A stretch of DNA of 42,150 bases, taken from positions 1-42,150 of the forward strand of contig JACRCZ010000112.1 in assembly GCA_016218765.1 (NCBI GenBank), given 5' to 3'. Both the position numbers and the translations under genes were made by a program. Of the stretch, positions 1-7,230 are shown one piece after another. Source of the DNA: Deltaproteobacteria bacterium (GTDB taxonomy: Bacteria > Myxococcota_A > Polyangia > DRWM01 > JAAZOP01). The notes under the pieces were generated by a model, which had not been told where the DNA came from, searched no databases, and saw nothing but the letters and a program-made list of their open reading frames with translations. Within the stretch, counting starts at the first letter, position 1; every line of letters starts with the position of its first letter.

Positions 1-810
1 CTTGAGCTGGGCGGCGGTGAAGACGGGGCCGTCCTTGCAGACGTAGACGGGGCCGATGTTGCAGCGGCCGCACTTGCCGATGCCGCACTTCATGCGGTTC
101 TCGAGCGTGGTGAAGATGCGGTCGTCGGGGAAGCCCAGCTTCGCGAGCACCGGGAGGGTGAACTTGATCATGATCGGCGGGCCGCAGACGACCGCGTAGG
201 CGTCCGCGGCTTTCGGAGCGGCCTTCTCGACGATCGTCGGGACGAACCCGATCTGGCCCTTCCAGTCCTTGGTCTCGCCGCCCGGGTCGACGGTCTGCCA
301 GAACTTGATGTCGGTGCGCTTGGACCACTCGTCGAGCTCGCGCTTGTACACGAGGTCGCCGACGCGGCGGGCGCCGTAGACGATCGTCACGTCCTTGAAC
401 CTGTCGCGCAGGTCGAGCGCGTTCCAGATGACGCAGCGCACGGGGGCCAGGCCGATGCCGCCGGCGATGAAGACGATGCTCTTGCCGGCCCATTTGTCGA
501 GCGGGAAGGCGTTGCCGTACGGGCCGCGGAAGCCCATCGTGTCGCCGACGCCGAGCTGCCGCATCGCGGTGGTGACCTTGCCCACCTTCTTGAAGCTGCA
601 CTCGATGAAACCCTTGCGCGTGGGCGAGGAGGCGATGCAGAAGGTGCACTCGCCCGAGCCGAACACGGAGTATTCGCCGAACTGGCCGGCCTGGAACGCG
701 AAGCCCTCGGCCGTCTTCGGGTCCCGGAAGCTCAGCTTCAGCGTCCGCGTGTCGCTGGTCTCGTCGACGACCTCGTCGATGCGCATCAGGTGCGGCTGGT
801 AGACGTTCAT
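1..810 (-). CDS. flxA: FlxA-like FAD/NAD(P)-binding oxidoreductase subunit (3' end off window)
   Basis: The reading frame runs from ATG at 810 to the left edge with 270 codons and no stop, so only the last few residues are missing. It is a ferredoxin-reductase-type protein: a flavin-binding beta-barrel in roughly residues 5-105, a nucleotide-binding half starting at GGIGLAP (117-123), and a C-terminal four-cysteine [2Fe-2S] site (Cys242, 247, 250, 258) as in PyrK, HydG and sulfite reductase AsrB proteins. Its start overlaps the flxB stop in an ATGA. It is the last gene of a seven-gene hdr-flx operon, which fits the NAD(H)-oxidising FlxA subunit of the Flx-Hdr complex described in Desulfovibrio. 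Other members of the family (AsrB, sulfhydrogenase gamma) look alike; the operon decides the name. Confidence 0.85.
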   Translation of the reverse strand, partial: MNVYQPHLMRIDEVVDETSDTRTLKLSFRDPKTAEGFAFQAGQFGEYSVFGSGECTFCIASSPTRKGFIECSFKKVGKVTTAMRQLGVGDTMGFRGPYGNAFPLDKWAGKSIVFIAGGIGLAPVRCVIWNALDLRDRFKDVTIVYGARRVGDLVYKRELDEWSKRTDIKFWQTVDPGGETKDWKGQIGFVPTIVEKAAPKAADAYAVVCGPPIMIKFTLPVLAKLGFPDDRIFTTLENRMKCGIGKCGRCNIGPVYVCKDGPVFTAAQLK

Positions 811-2048
811 CGGGCACCTCCCGGCGGCGGAATGAACGCCCCACCCGCGGGCGCAGGTACGGGTGCGGACGCGGGAACGGGCACGGGCGCGGAAACCGCC
901 AGTTTCTCCAGCGCTCCGAGCAGCTCGGGCAGGTCCATCCCTCCCGGGCACGCGCGGGCGCAGCGGCCGCACCCGGTGCAGAGCAACTCGCCGAAGCGTT
1001 CTTGGTAGATGCGGAACTTGTGGTTGAGCCGCTGGCGGATCCGCGCGTTCTGGTCGGCGCGGGGGTTATGGCCCGAGGCGTGCAGCGTGAAGACGGGGGT
1101 CTGGCAGGTGTCCCAGTTGCGCCGCCGCGCCCCCTCGGCCAATCCCTCGGGCTCGTCGACGATGTCGAAACAGTGGCAGGTGGGGCAGACCGCGGCGCAC
1201 GCGCCGCAGCCGTGGCAGCGCAGCGCGATGCCCTTCCAGATCGGGTGCTCGAAGTTCGCCTGCAGCCACCCGCGGATCTTCTCCGGCGTGGCCTGCAGGT
1301 TACTCGACACCCGCGTGCAGGCCTCCCGCCGGACGTTTCGCGCTGGGTCCTCGTCGCACGCCTCGGCGAACCGGGCGGCGTGGCGGCCGACCAGGGCCGC
1401 TCCCTTCGCCGTCAGGACCTGCACTTCGTAGCCGTCGCGCACCGCCGTGAGCAGGAGGTCGGAGCCGCGTGCGGCGTCGGGGCCGAGGCCGACGGCGGTG
1501 CAGAAGCACGAGCCGTCCTGTCCGTTGCAGGCGAGCGCGACGATCGTCGTCGCCTCGCGCCGGCCGAACCACGGGTCGTCGCGGTAGTCCCAGCCCATCA
1601 CCTTGTCGAGCGTCTGCACGGCGGCGGCGTCGCAGGGAAACGCGCCCAGGATCACGGTCGCCGGGAACGACGCCGGCGCCTCCTGCAGCTCGAGTCCCGC
1701 GCCGTCCCTCCGCCAGCGGAACAGCTCCTCCGTGGGCGGAAGGAAGAACTCCTTCAGCGAGCGGCGGGGCAGCGCGGCGCCGAGCTTCGCGTCGGTGAAT
1801 TGTCCCACCACCCGATACTCGGTCTCACCCTTCCCGGCATCGACCGGAGCGACCACGCGCGTGCCCGCACCGAGCAGCTCGGCGACGAGCTTTTCCAGGT
1901 CCCCGCGCCCCAGGAAACGGGTCGTTGCTCCCCCTCCCTCCCCCAATCTGTGTTCATCTGTGTCCATCTGTGGTTTCTCTTCTTCCCCTCCCTTCCCGTA
2001 TCGGTGTCCATCGGTGTCCATCGGTGGTTTCTTTCCCTCCCCGCTCAT
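807..2048 (-). CDS. flxB: FlxB-like 4Fe-4S protein with repeat-derived N-terminal extension
   Basis: This 413-residue protein of the AsrA/sulfhydrogenase-beta type belongs to an Flx-Hdr complex and would relay electrons between the FAD subunit and the Hdr part. Two ferredoxin-type clusters are visible in the C-terminal half (CHGCGACAAVCP with a following CHCF, and CTGCGRCARACP). The last 35 residues are a Pro/Ala/Val-rich tail. The start at 2048 forms an ATGA overlap with the flxC stop and has an AGGAG at proper distance. From this start the first ~35 residues are encoded by two copies of the 32-bp dispersed repeat and a purine-rich linker, giving peptides such as MDTDGHR and MDTDEHR; family-like sequence begins only around residue 42. 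A TTG at 1944-1946 just after the repeats is a possible alternative start but has no good Shine-Dalgarno. Confidence 0.82.
   Translation of the reverse strand: MSGEGKKPPMDTDGHRYGKGGEEEKPQMDTDEHRLGEGGGATTRFLGRGDLEKLVAELLGAGTRVVAPVDAGKGETEYRVVGQFTDAKLGAALPRRSLKEFFLPPTEELFRWRRDGAGLELQEAPASFPATVILGAFPCDAAAVQTLDKVMGWDYRDDPWFGRREATTIVALACNGQDGSCFCTAVGLGPDAARGSDLLLTAVRDGYEVQVLTAKGAALVGRHAARFAEACDEDPARNVRREACTRVSSNLQATPEKIRGWLQANFEHPIWKGIALRCHGCGACAAVCPTCHCFDIVDEPEGLAEGARRRNWDTCQTPVFTLHASGHNPRADQNARIRQRLNHKFRIYQERFGELLCTGCGRCARACPGGMDLPELLGALEKLAVSAPVPVPASAPVPAPAGGAFIPPPGGAR
1946..1977 (-). repeat. 32-bp dispersed repeat, copy A (CAGAT type)
   Basis: On the minus strand this reads GAAACC followed by three ACAGAT boxes at exact 10-bp spacing, with spacers GGAC then GAAC. 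It lies inside the 5' coding part of flxB, 22 bp from copy B. All three boxes have A at the variable third position, as in copy F at 37547. Confidence 0.9.
2000..2031 (-). repeat. 32-bp dispersed repeat, copy B (CCGAT type)
   Basis: On the minus strand this reads GAAACC followed by three ACCGAT boxes at 10-bp spacing, both spacers GGAC. It is identical over 32 bp to copy C at 7096, which is in the opposite orientation. It is separated from copy A by a polypurine linker (minus strand) and is translated as residues about 6-16 of flxB. Confidence 0.9.
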
Positions 2049-2920
2049 CGGATGAACTCCTGCCCGTCATCGGGCTTCCAGGCGCCGATGGGGGCGGGCA
2101 CCTGGGGATCGTCGGTCGTGCGGTAGCCGAAGCGGCGTTCCACCACGGCGGCGACCTTGCGGCCGATCAGGTTGAGCGGAATTCCGGCCGGGCACGCGCG
2201 CTCGCACTCGCCGCAGTCGACGCAGCGTCCGGCGAGGTGCAGGGCGCGGGTGGCATGCCAGGCGAAGTTGGCGCGCGTGTGCGGGGAGCTTTCGATCCAC
2301 GGCGGGTCGGTCTTGTCGGCGAGGCAGCGCTCGCAGGTGCAGAGCGGGCAGACCTGGCGGCAGGCGTTGCAGCGGACGCACCGCGACAGCTCCTGGCGCC
2401 AGAAGGCGAACCGGGCGGCGTGGTCCAGGGCATCCAGCTCGGCGATGCGTCCCGCCCGCCGCCCGTCGCGGGACGGCGGGGCGGGCGGCAGCTCGCCGAG
2501 GACGTGGTCGCAGCGCGGCGGCTCGCGCACCTCGCAGCCGACGCACCGGTCGGCGAGGTTTTCGGCGGTGAGCGGCCCGGCGTCCGTCGGCTCGTCGTGG
2601 ACGCCGCCGCAGCGGACGCCGAGGAGCACGACGTCTTCGCGCTTGAGCTGCGACTCGCGCACCAGGCCGGCGACGGCGCGCACGTCGCAGCCCTTGACGG
2701 CGACGGCGATGCGGCCGAAGCCCCGCAGATGCGGCCGGCGGGGCGAGAGGTACGCGGCGAGGTTGTGCACGCAGCGGTTGTCGAAGATCAGCCTGCCGGC
2801 GTCCTTGGGATCGGCGACGAAGGCGGGGCGCGCGCCGCGCGGGCCCTGTTCCCAGCCGATCACGAGGCCGACGGTCTTCTCCGCGAGCAGCTTCGCGGCC
2901 AGGTCTTGCAGCTCCTTCAT
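2045..2920 (-). CDS. flxC: FlxC-like 4Fe-4S dicluster protein
   Basis: A 291-residue iron-sulfur protein. The C-terminal half holds a Cys-rich block (CVRCNACRQVCPLCTCERC) and a second ferredoxin-type motif (CVDCGECERACP), enough for two [4Fe-4S] clusters. The N-terminal half resembles the FrhB/AsrA-like fold, with further cysteines (CVGCEVREPPRC) around residue 105-120. The ATG at 2920 overlaps the flxD stop by four bases, and its own stop overlaps the flxB start in the same way, so translation is probably coupled. Position in the operon between the MvhD-like and AsrA-like subunits supports FlxC, an electron-transfer subunit of the NADH dehydrogenase/heterodisulfide reductase complex. FlxB and FlxC are similar proteins, so the letter rests on gene order. 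Confidence 0.8.
   Translation of the reverse strand: MKELQDLAAKLLAEKTVGLVIGWEQGPRGARPAFVADPKDAGRLIFDNRCVHNLAAYLSPRRPHLRGFGRIAVAVKGCDVRAVAGLVRESQLKREDVVLLGVRCGGVHDEPTDAGPLTAENLADRCVGCEVREPPRCDHVLGELPPAPPSRDGRRAGRIAELDALDHAARFAFWRQELSRCVRCNACRQVCPLCTCERCLADKTDPPWIESSPHTRANFAWHATRALHLAGRCVDCGECERACPAGIPLNLIGRKVAAVVERRFGYRTTDDPQVPAPIGAWKPDDGQEFIR
2057..2061 (-). promoter_or_regulatory. Shine-Dalgarno of flxB
   Basis: AGGAG on the minus strand, eight bases before the ATG at 2048. It supports translation starting upstream of the two repeats, rather than at a start codon after them. Confidence 0.6.
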
Positions 2921-3381
2921 GGCGTCCTCCCGGCCAAGCCGCGGTAGGCGGAGAAAGGCCCCATCCGGCGGATGCGCTCGGTCGTGTCGTTGACGATTTC
3001 CGACCATTTCTTCCCTTCCGAGGCGGAGACCCAGGAGAAGGTGATGCGGTCGGGGTCGAGGCCCAGGAAGTCGATCAGCTCGCGGAAGACGGCGAACCGC
3101 CTTCGCGCATGGAAGTTGCCGGCCGCATAGTGGCAGTCGTTGGGATGGCAGCCGCTGACGATCACGCCGTCCGCGCCGCGCTCGAACGCCTTGAGGATGA
3201 ACAGCGTATCGATGCGTCCGGTGCAGGGGAGGCGGATGATGCGGACGTTGGGCGCCATCGGGATGCGGCTGGTGCCGGCGAGGTCGGCGCCGGTGTAGGT
3301 GCACCAGTTGCAGACGAAGGCCTGGATGCGGGGCTCGAAGGTCCCCGCGGTCGTTTCGGTGCTTGTCGTTGCTTCGCTCAT
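2917..3381 (-). CDS. flxD: FlxD/MvhD-like [2Fe-2S] subunit
   Basis: A 154-residue protein of the MvhD family, which docks on HdrA and passes electrons from the partner dehydrogenase to the bifurcating flavin. The five conserved cysteines are present: CNWC near residue 24, LPCTGR near 53, and GCHPNDCHY near 78-83. The first 15 residues are a Ser/Thr/Glu-rich lead before the usual family start. ATG at 3381 lies just downstream of the hdrA stop with a 3-bp gap, and the stop overlaps flxC. In methanogens MvhD links the Mvh hydrogenase to Hdr; here no hydrogenase gene is adjacent and the Flx subunits take that place. Confidence 0.9.
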   Translation of the reverse strand: MSEATTSTETTAGTFEPRIQAFVCNWCTYTGADLAGTSRIPMAPNVRIIRLPCTGRIDTLFILKAFERGADGVIVSGCHPNDCHYAAGNFHARRRFAVFRELIDFLGLDPDRITFSWVSASEGKKWSEIVNDTTERIRRMGPFSAYRGLAGRTP

Positions 3382-3384
3382 GGC

Positions 3385-5409
3385 CTACCCCTGGAACGCG
3401 TTGATGGCGGCGTAGATCTGCGGGTCGGTGAACCCCTCCAGCTCGACGCTCTTCCCGGGGCAGGTTGCCTGGCAGGTGCCGCAGCCCTGGCACACGCCCC
3501 GGTTCACCGACGCCACGACCTTGACGAGGTTGCCCTTCTTGTCGCGGATTTCCTTGCGCTCGACCGCGCCGTAGGCGCAGACGCGCCGGCAATGGAAGCA
3601 GCCGGCGCAGGTGGCCTCGTCGACCCGCGCCACGTTCGGCTCGCGCTCCAGCTCGGCGTTGGAGAACAGGCCGAGGACCTTGGAGGCGGCGGCCGAGGCC
3701 ATGGCGACGGAGTCCGGGATGTCGCGCGGGGCCTGGCAGGCGCCGGCGACGTAGATGCCCGCCGTGTTGGTCTCGACGGGGCGGAGCTTCGGGTGCGCCT
3801 CGTTGATGAACCCGTGGCGGTCGTACGAGACCGAGAGTTTCTGCGCCAGGGCTTCGATTCCCGGCTGCGAGCGCATGGCGGTGGCGAGCACGACCAGGTC
3901 GGCGTCGATCGTCACCGGCTCTCCGGAGAGCGTGTCGAATCCCTGCACGCGGACGACGTCGCCGTCGCGCTCGAGGCGCGACACGCGTCCGCGGACGTAT
4001 TCGGCGCCGTCCTCCTCGATCGCGCGCCGCACGAACTCCTCGTAGCCTTTCCCGCCCGCGCGGATGTCCATGTAGAAGACCACGGCGCGCCCGTCGTGGA
4101 CCTTGTGGCGGTAGAGCATGGTGTGCTTGGCGACGTACATGCAGCAGATCTTCGAGCAGTACTCGATGCCCTTGGCCGGGTCGCGGGAGCCGACGCACTG
4201 GAGGAAGACGATGGTGCGGGGCTCCTTGCCGTCGGAGGGGCGCTGGAGCTTCCCGGCCGTGGGGCCGGAGGCCGACGCCAGCCGTTCGAACTGCAGTCCG
4301 TCGATCACGTCCGGGATCCTGCCGTAGCCGTACTCGCCATAGCCCTTGAGGCCGTCGGCCTCGTGGTCGCGGCCGATCTCGTAGAGCTGGAAGCCGGTGG
4401 CGACGACGACGGCGCCGACCTTTTCCGTGACGATCTTGTCTTCGAGATCGAACGTGATCGCCCCGCGCCCGCAGGCCTCGATGCACTTGCCGCAGGCGAA
4501 TTTCTTGAGGCCCTTGACGATGCCCTTCCAGCGCGCGCAGTGCCCGGAATCGATGACGGGGATGTTGGGCACGGCCTGGGGGAAGGGGACGTAGATCGCG
4601 GTGCGCTTTCCCAGGCCGGCGTCGAATTCGGAGGGGATCTTCTTTTGCGGGCAGGAGGCCTGGCACTGGCCGCAGCCGTTGCATTTCGTCTCGTCGAGTC
4701 CCCGCGCCTTGCGCCGGATCGTCACGTTGAAGTTGCCGATGTACCCCTCGACCGCCTCGACCTCGCTGTACGCCAGCAGCTTGATCCGCGGATGCTGGTA
4801 GACCTCGACCATCCGCGGCGTGAGGATGCACTGGCTGCAATCGAGCGTCGGGAAGGTTTCGGAGAGCTGGCTCATGTGGCCGCCGATCGAGGGACCCTTC
4901 TCGACGAGGACGACCTCGCGGCCGCCGTCGGCGATGTCGAGCGCGGCCTGGATGCCGGCGATGCCGCCGCCGATGACGAGGGCCCGGCGTTCGACCGGGA
5001 TGCGGATCGGCTCGAGCGGCGCGTTGCGCTTCAGCTTCTCGACGATGGAGCGGGTGATGTCGATCGCCTTGGCGGTGGCGGCGGGGCGGTTTTCGTGGAT
5101 CCACGAGCAGTGCTCGCGGATGTTGGCCATCTCGCACAGGAAGGGGTTGACCCCGGCGCCGGCGGTGGCGCGCCGGAAGGTCTTTTCGTGCATGTGGGGC
5201 GAGCAGGCGGCGACGACGACTCCGTCGAGCTTCTTCTCCGCGACGGCCTGCTTGATCAGCGCCTGGCCGGGGTCGGAGCACATGTACTTGTAGTCGGTGG
5301 CGTGGGCGACGCCGGGGAGGTTCCCCGACGCGCGCGCGACCTCGGCCGCGTCGACGGTGCGGCCGATGTTCTCCCCGCAGTGGCAGACGAAGACGCCGAT
5401 GCGCGACAT
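3385..5409 (-). CDS. hdrA: Heterodisulfide reductase subunit A, HdrA
   Basis: This 674-residue iron-sulfur flavoprotein is the expected site of flavin-based electron bifurcation. The N-terminus carries the HdrA-type CHCG motif (residues 9-12); an FAD-binding GGGIAG is at 147-152. There are internal Fe-S motifs (CNGCGQCQASCP, then CGKCIEACG) and two C-terminal ferredoxin-type motifs (CAGCFHCRRVC, CQGCGTCQATCP). The length is normal for the family. ATG at 5409 overlaps the hdrB stop. The protein would accept electrons through FlxD and deliver them to ferredoxin and, through HdrC and HdrB, to a disulfide substrate. Which disulfide (for example a DsrC-type protein) cannot be told from this window. 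Confidence 0.95.
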   Translation of the reverse strand: MSRIGVFVCHCGENIGRTVDAAEVARASGNLPGVAHATDYKYMCSDPGQALIKQAVAEKKLDGVVVAACSPHMHEKTFRRATAGAGVNPFLCEMANIREHCSWIHENRPAATAKAIDITRSIVEKLKRNAPLEPIRIPVERRALVIGGGIAGIQAALDIADGGREVVLVEKGPSIGGHMSQLSETFPTLDCSQCILTPRMVEVYQHPRIKLLAYSEVEAVEGYIGNFNVTIRRKARGLDETKCNGCGQCQASCPQKKIPSEFDAGLGKRTAIYVPFPQAVPNIPVIDSGHCARWKGIVKGLKKFACGKCIEACGRGAITFDLEDKIVTEKVGAVVVATGFQLYEIGRDHEADGLKGYGEYGYGRIPDVIDGLQFERLASASGPTAGKLQRPSDGKEPRTIVFLQCVGSRDPAKGIEYCSKICCMYVAKHTMLYRHKVHDGRAVVFYMDIRAGGKGYEEFVRRAIEEDGAEYVRGRVSRLERDGDVVRVQGFDTLSGEPVTIDADLVVLATAMRSQPGIEALAQKLSVSYDRHGFINEAHPKLRPVETNTAGIYVAGACQAPRDIPDSVAMASAAASKVLGLFSNAELEREPNVARVDEATCAGCFHCRRVCAYGAVERKEIRDKKGNLVKVVASVNRGVCQGCGTCQATCPGKSVELEGFTDPQIYAAINAFQG

Positions 5410-6320
5410 CACGCCACCTCCTTCCTCGGCTCGTCCGACTTCGCGGCCGGCGCGGGCGGCGCTGTGGCCTTCTCGACGAACCGGCCCGTGCCGACGAAGT
5501 GGCGCCCGAGTCCCAGGGACGAGGGCTCCAGCCCGAGCCCGAGCCCGACGACCTGCGAGAGGTAGAGGATCGGGAGGCCGAGCGGTTCGGGCATCGTCCT
5601 CGACATCGCCTTCTGGCGGAGGTCGAGGTTGGAGTGGCACATCGGGCAGCCGACCGCGATTGCCTCGGCGCCGGCCTTCTTGGCGTCTTCCAGGATGGCG
5701 CGGCCGAGGCGGATGACGGAGCCGGTGCGGGAGAGCGAGAAGCCGGCGCCGCAGCAGTCGACCTTGCGGCGCCACTCGACGGGCGTGCCGCCGGCGGCCG
5801 TGATGACCGTCTCCATGGAGGAGGGCTGCTCGGCGTCGTCGAAGCCGCTGACCTCCGTCGGCCGCACGAGGAGGCAGCCGTAGTAGGCGGCGACGCGGGC
5901 GCCGCCGAGCGGCCGTCTGGCCTGCTCGCGGATCCTTGGGGTGAGGTCGCGAAGCAGCTCGGCGATGCTCACGACCTTGACGGCGTTGGTGAAGGGCCGC
6001 TCGAGAATCGCGGCGACGCGTTCCAGCGCCGACCTGTCCCTGGCCAGCTCGTGCCGTGCCGAGGCGAGGCGCGCGTAGCAGGCGGCGCAGGGGGCGAGGA
6101 CGGTGTCGAAGCCCTGTTGCTCGGCGAGCGCGAGGGTGCGGGCGGGGAGGGCCACGGAGAGCAGGTGGTTGGTGGCGTGGGCGGAGGTGGCGCCGCAGCA
6201 GGCCCAGTCGTCGAGCTCGACCAGCTCGACCCCGAGGGGCGCGGCGATCGCGCGGAGGCTCTCCTCGCACTCTCGGGCGGTGGCGTGGAGCGAGCAGCCG
6301 GGGAAGTAGCCGAGCCTCAC
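5409..6320 (-). CDS. hdrB: Heterodisulfide reductase subunit B, HdrB
   Basis: A 303-residue protein with two CCG domains, the signature of HdrB, where non-cubane [4Fe-4S] clusters reduce a disulfide. First domain: GCSLH near residue 9, DDWACCG near 40, PCAAC near 78. Second domain: YYGCLL, VDCCGAG and GCPMC. The GTG start at 6320 forms a GTGA overlap with the hdrC stop and is preceded by GGAGGTGCAGCC. A frame open further upstream is a shadow of hdrC. The C-terminus has about 35 extra residues rich in Gly, Leu, Ala and Pro after the last CCG motif, with no recognisable fold. The protein would be the disulfide-reducing end of the Flx-Hdr complex. Confidence 0.95.
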   Translation of the reverse strand: MRLGYFPGCSLHATARECEESLRAIAAPLGVELVELDDWACCGATSAHATNHLLSVALPARTLALAEQQGFDTVLAPCAACYARLASARHELARDRSALERVAAILERPFTNAVKVVSIAELLRDLTPRIREQARRPLGGARVAAYYGCLLVRPTEVSGFDDAEQPSSMETVITAAGGTPVEWRRKVDCCGAGFSLSRTGSVIRLGRAILEDAKKAGAEAIAVGCPMCHSNLDLRQKAMSRTMPEPLGLPILYLSQVVGLGLGLEPSSLGLGRHFVGTGRFVEKATAPPAPAAKSDEPRKEVA

Positions 6321-6886
6321 GGCTGCACCTCCTTCCGGGCGGCGGCGCTGCAGGCGTCGAAGATGCGCCGCACGTCGTCGACGCCGGCGATGCGGCGGGG
6401 AGAGAGGGCGAGCTTGCCGCGCTTCATGGTGGCCGGCATCTTGGCGACGTCGGCGAAGAGCTTGCCGCTGCGGAGCTTGAAGCCGGCGATCATGCCGAAC
6501 TCGAAGATGCGGCCGTGGCGGCGGATCTGCTTCAAGAACGATTCGTGGAAGGCGCGGATGGCGCGCGGCGGCTCGCCCTCCCCGCTTTCGAGCGCCAGCT
6601 CGCGCAGCGCATCGATAATCCGCGCCGGGCCGACCTCGTTGGGGCAGCGTGCGGAGCAGGTCTCGCAGGTGAGGCAGAGCCAGATGGAGTCGTCGGCGAA
6701 GAGTCGATCCCTCCTTCCGCGCTGCACGAGCCGCAGGATGTCGTGCGGCCGCAGGCGGGTCTCCTGGGCCATGGGACACCCTGCGGAGCATTTGCCGCAC
6801 TGGTAGCAGCGGGCGGGGTTCAGGCCCGTCCGCTGCCGAATCTCGGCGGCGAGCGTACTCCGTCGTGTGGACGCAGGTCCGGACAT
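6317..6886 (-). CDS. hdrC: Heterodisulfide reductase subunit C, HdrC
   Basis: A 189-residue ferredoxin-like subunit that wires HdrA to HdrB. Two [4Fe-4S] motifs are clear: CYQCGKCSAGCP (residues about 27-38) and CLTCETCSARCP (about 70-81). It is the first gene of the operon, so its leader should carry the operon's control signals. ATG at 6886 is preceded by GGAGGTG five bases away; that Shine-Dalgarno and the bases after it are part of the possible alternative RNA structure described separately. HdrC, HdrB and HdrA in this order, followed by flxDCBA, is the reverse of the flxABCD-hdrABC order reported in Desulfovibrio. Confidence 0.93.
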   Translation of the reverse strand: MSGPASTRRSTLAAEIRQRTGLNPARCYQCGKCSAGCPMAQETRLRPHDILRLVQRGRRDRLFADDSIWLCLTCETCSARCPNEVGPARIIDALRELALESGEGEPPRAIRAFHESFLKQIRRHGRIFEFGMIAGFKLRSGKLFADVAKMPATMKRGKLALSPRRIAGVDDVRRIFDACSAAARKEVQP

Positions 6887-6936
6887 AGGGCACCTCCACT
6901 CCGTGCCGTCGCGGCAGGTGCCCTTGGGAAGGGCAC
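6887..6936 (-). promoter_or_regulatory. Possible two-state leader RNA of the hdr-flx operon
   Basis: Read on the minus strand, 6936-6918 is a perfect hairpin (GTGCCCTT, loop CCC, AAGGGCAC). It is followed by a second hairpin, TGCCG-CGA-CGGCA (6916-6904), and then by the hdrC ribosome site GGAGGTGCCCTATG. The right arm of the first hairpin plus the next two bases (AGGGCACCT, 6924-6916) is exactly complementary to AGGTGCCCT (6895-6887), which overlaps the Shine-Dalgarno. The two pairings exclude each other, so the leader could switch between open and blocked translation. This is inferred from complementarity only. Confidence 0.45.
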
Positions 6937-7046
6937 ATCGGCGGGCGAGGAACCACCGCCGCGACGTCCACCCCCGTGGAACCCCCGATTCCGCGTAGCA
7001 TGGTGTCCGGGGGGTGACAAGAGGGAGAGCGAGCAGGCGGGCGGGT

Positions 7047-7076
7047 GAGCGGCCGAGCGGTCGAGCGGTCGAGCGG
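7047..7076 (+). repeat. Tandem 8-bp repeat, four GAGCGG boxes
   Basis: GAGCGG occurs at 7047, 7055, 7063 and 7071, an exact 8-bp spacing with two-base spacers CC, TC, TC. It sits 20 bp before copy C of the 32-bp repeat. Confidence 0.8.
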
Positions 7077-7095
7077 TAGCGGCGCTCCGGAGAAG

Positions 7096-7127
7096 GAAAC
7101 CACCGATGGACACCGATGGACACCGAT
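7096..7127 (+). repeat. 32-bp dispersed repeat, copy C (CCGAT type)
   Basis: GAAACC followed by three ACCGAT boxes at 10-bp spacing, both spacers GGAC; identical to copy B. It is flanked on both sides by TCCGGAG, and lies between the divergent hdrC and MFS genes. Confidence 0.9.
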
Positions 7128-7230
7128 TCCGGAGGAAGGGAGGCGGGGAACGGTGCACCGCGCCGTCGACCACCTACGTGTACTAGACTCGGCGGGTCCG
7201 GGGACGGGGAGGCGGGGAGGCGGAGCGGGT

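Larger units (their letters stand above)
6887..7230. other. 344-bp divergent intergenic region between hdrC and the MFS gene
   Basis: No gene is supported here. It holds the hdrC leader hairpins, an 8-bp tandem array (7047-7076) and repeat copy C (7096-7127). On the minus strand a TTGTCA (about 7020-7015) followed 17 bases later by TACGCG is a weak candidate promoter for the hdr operon. Short overlapping frames across this region match neither family and are read through the repeats. Confidence 0.6.
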
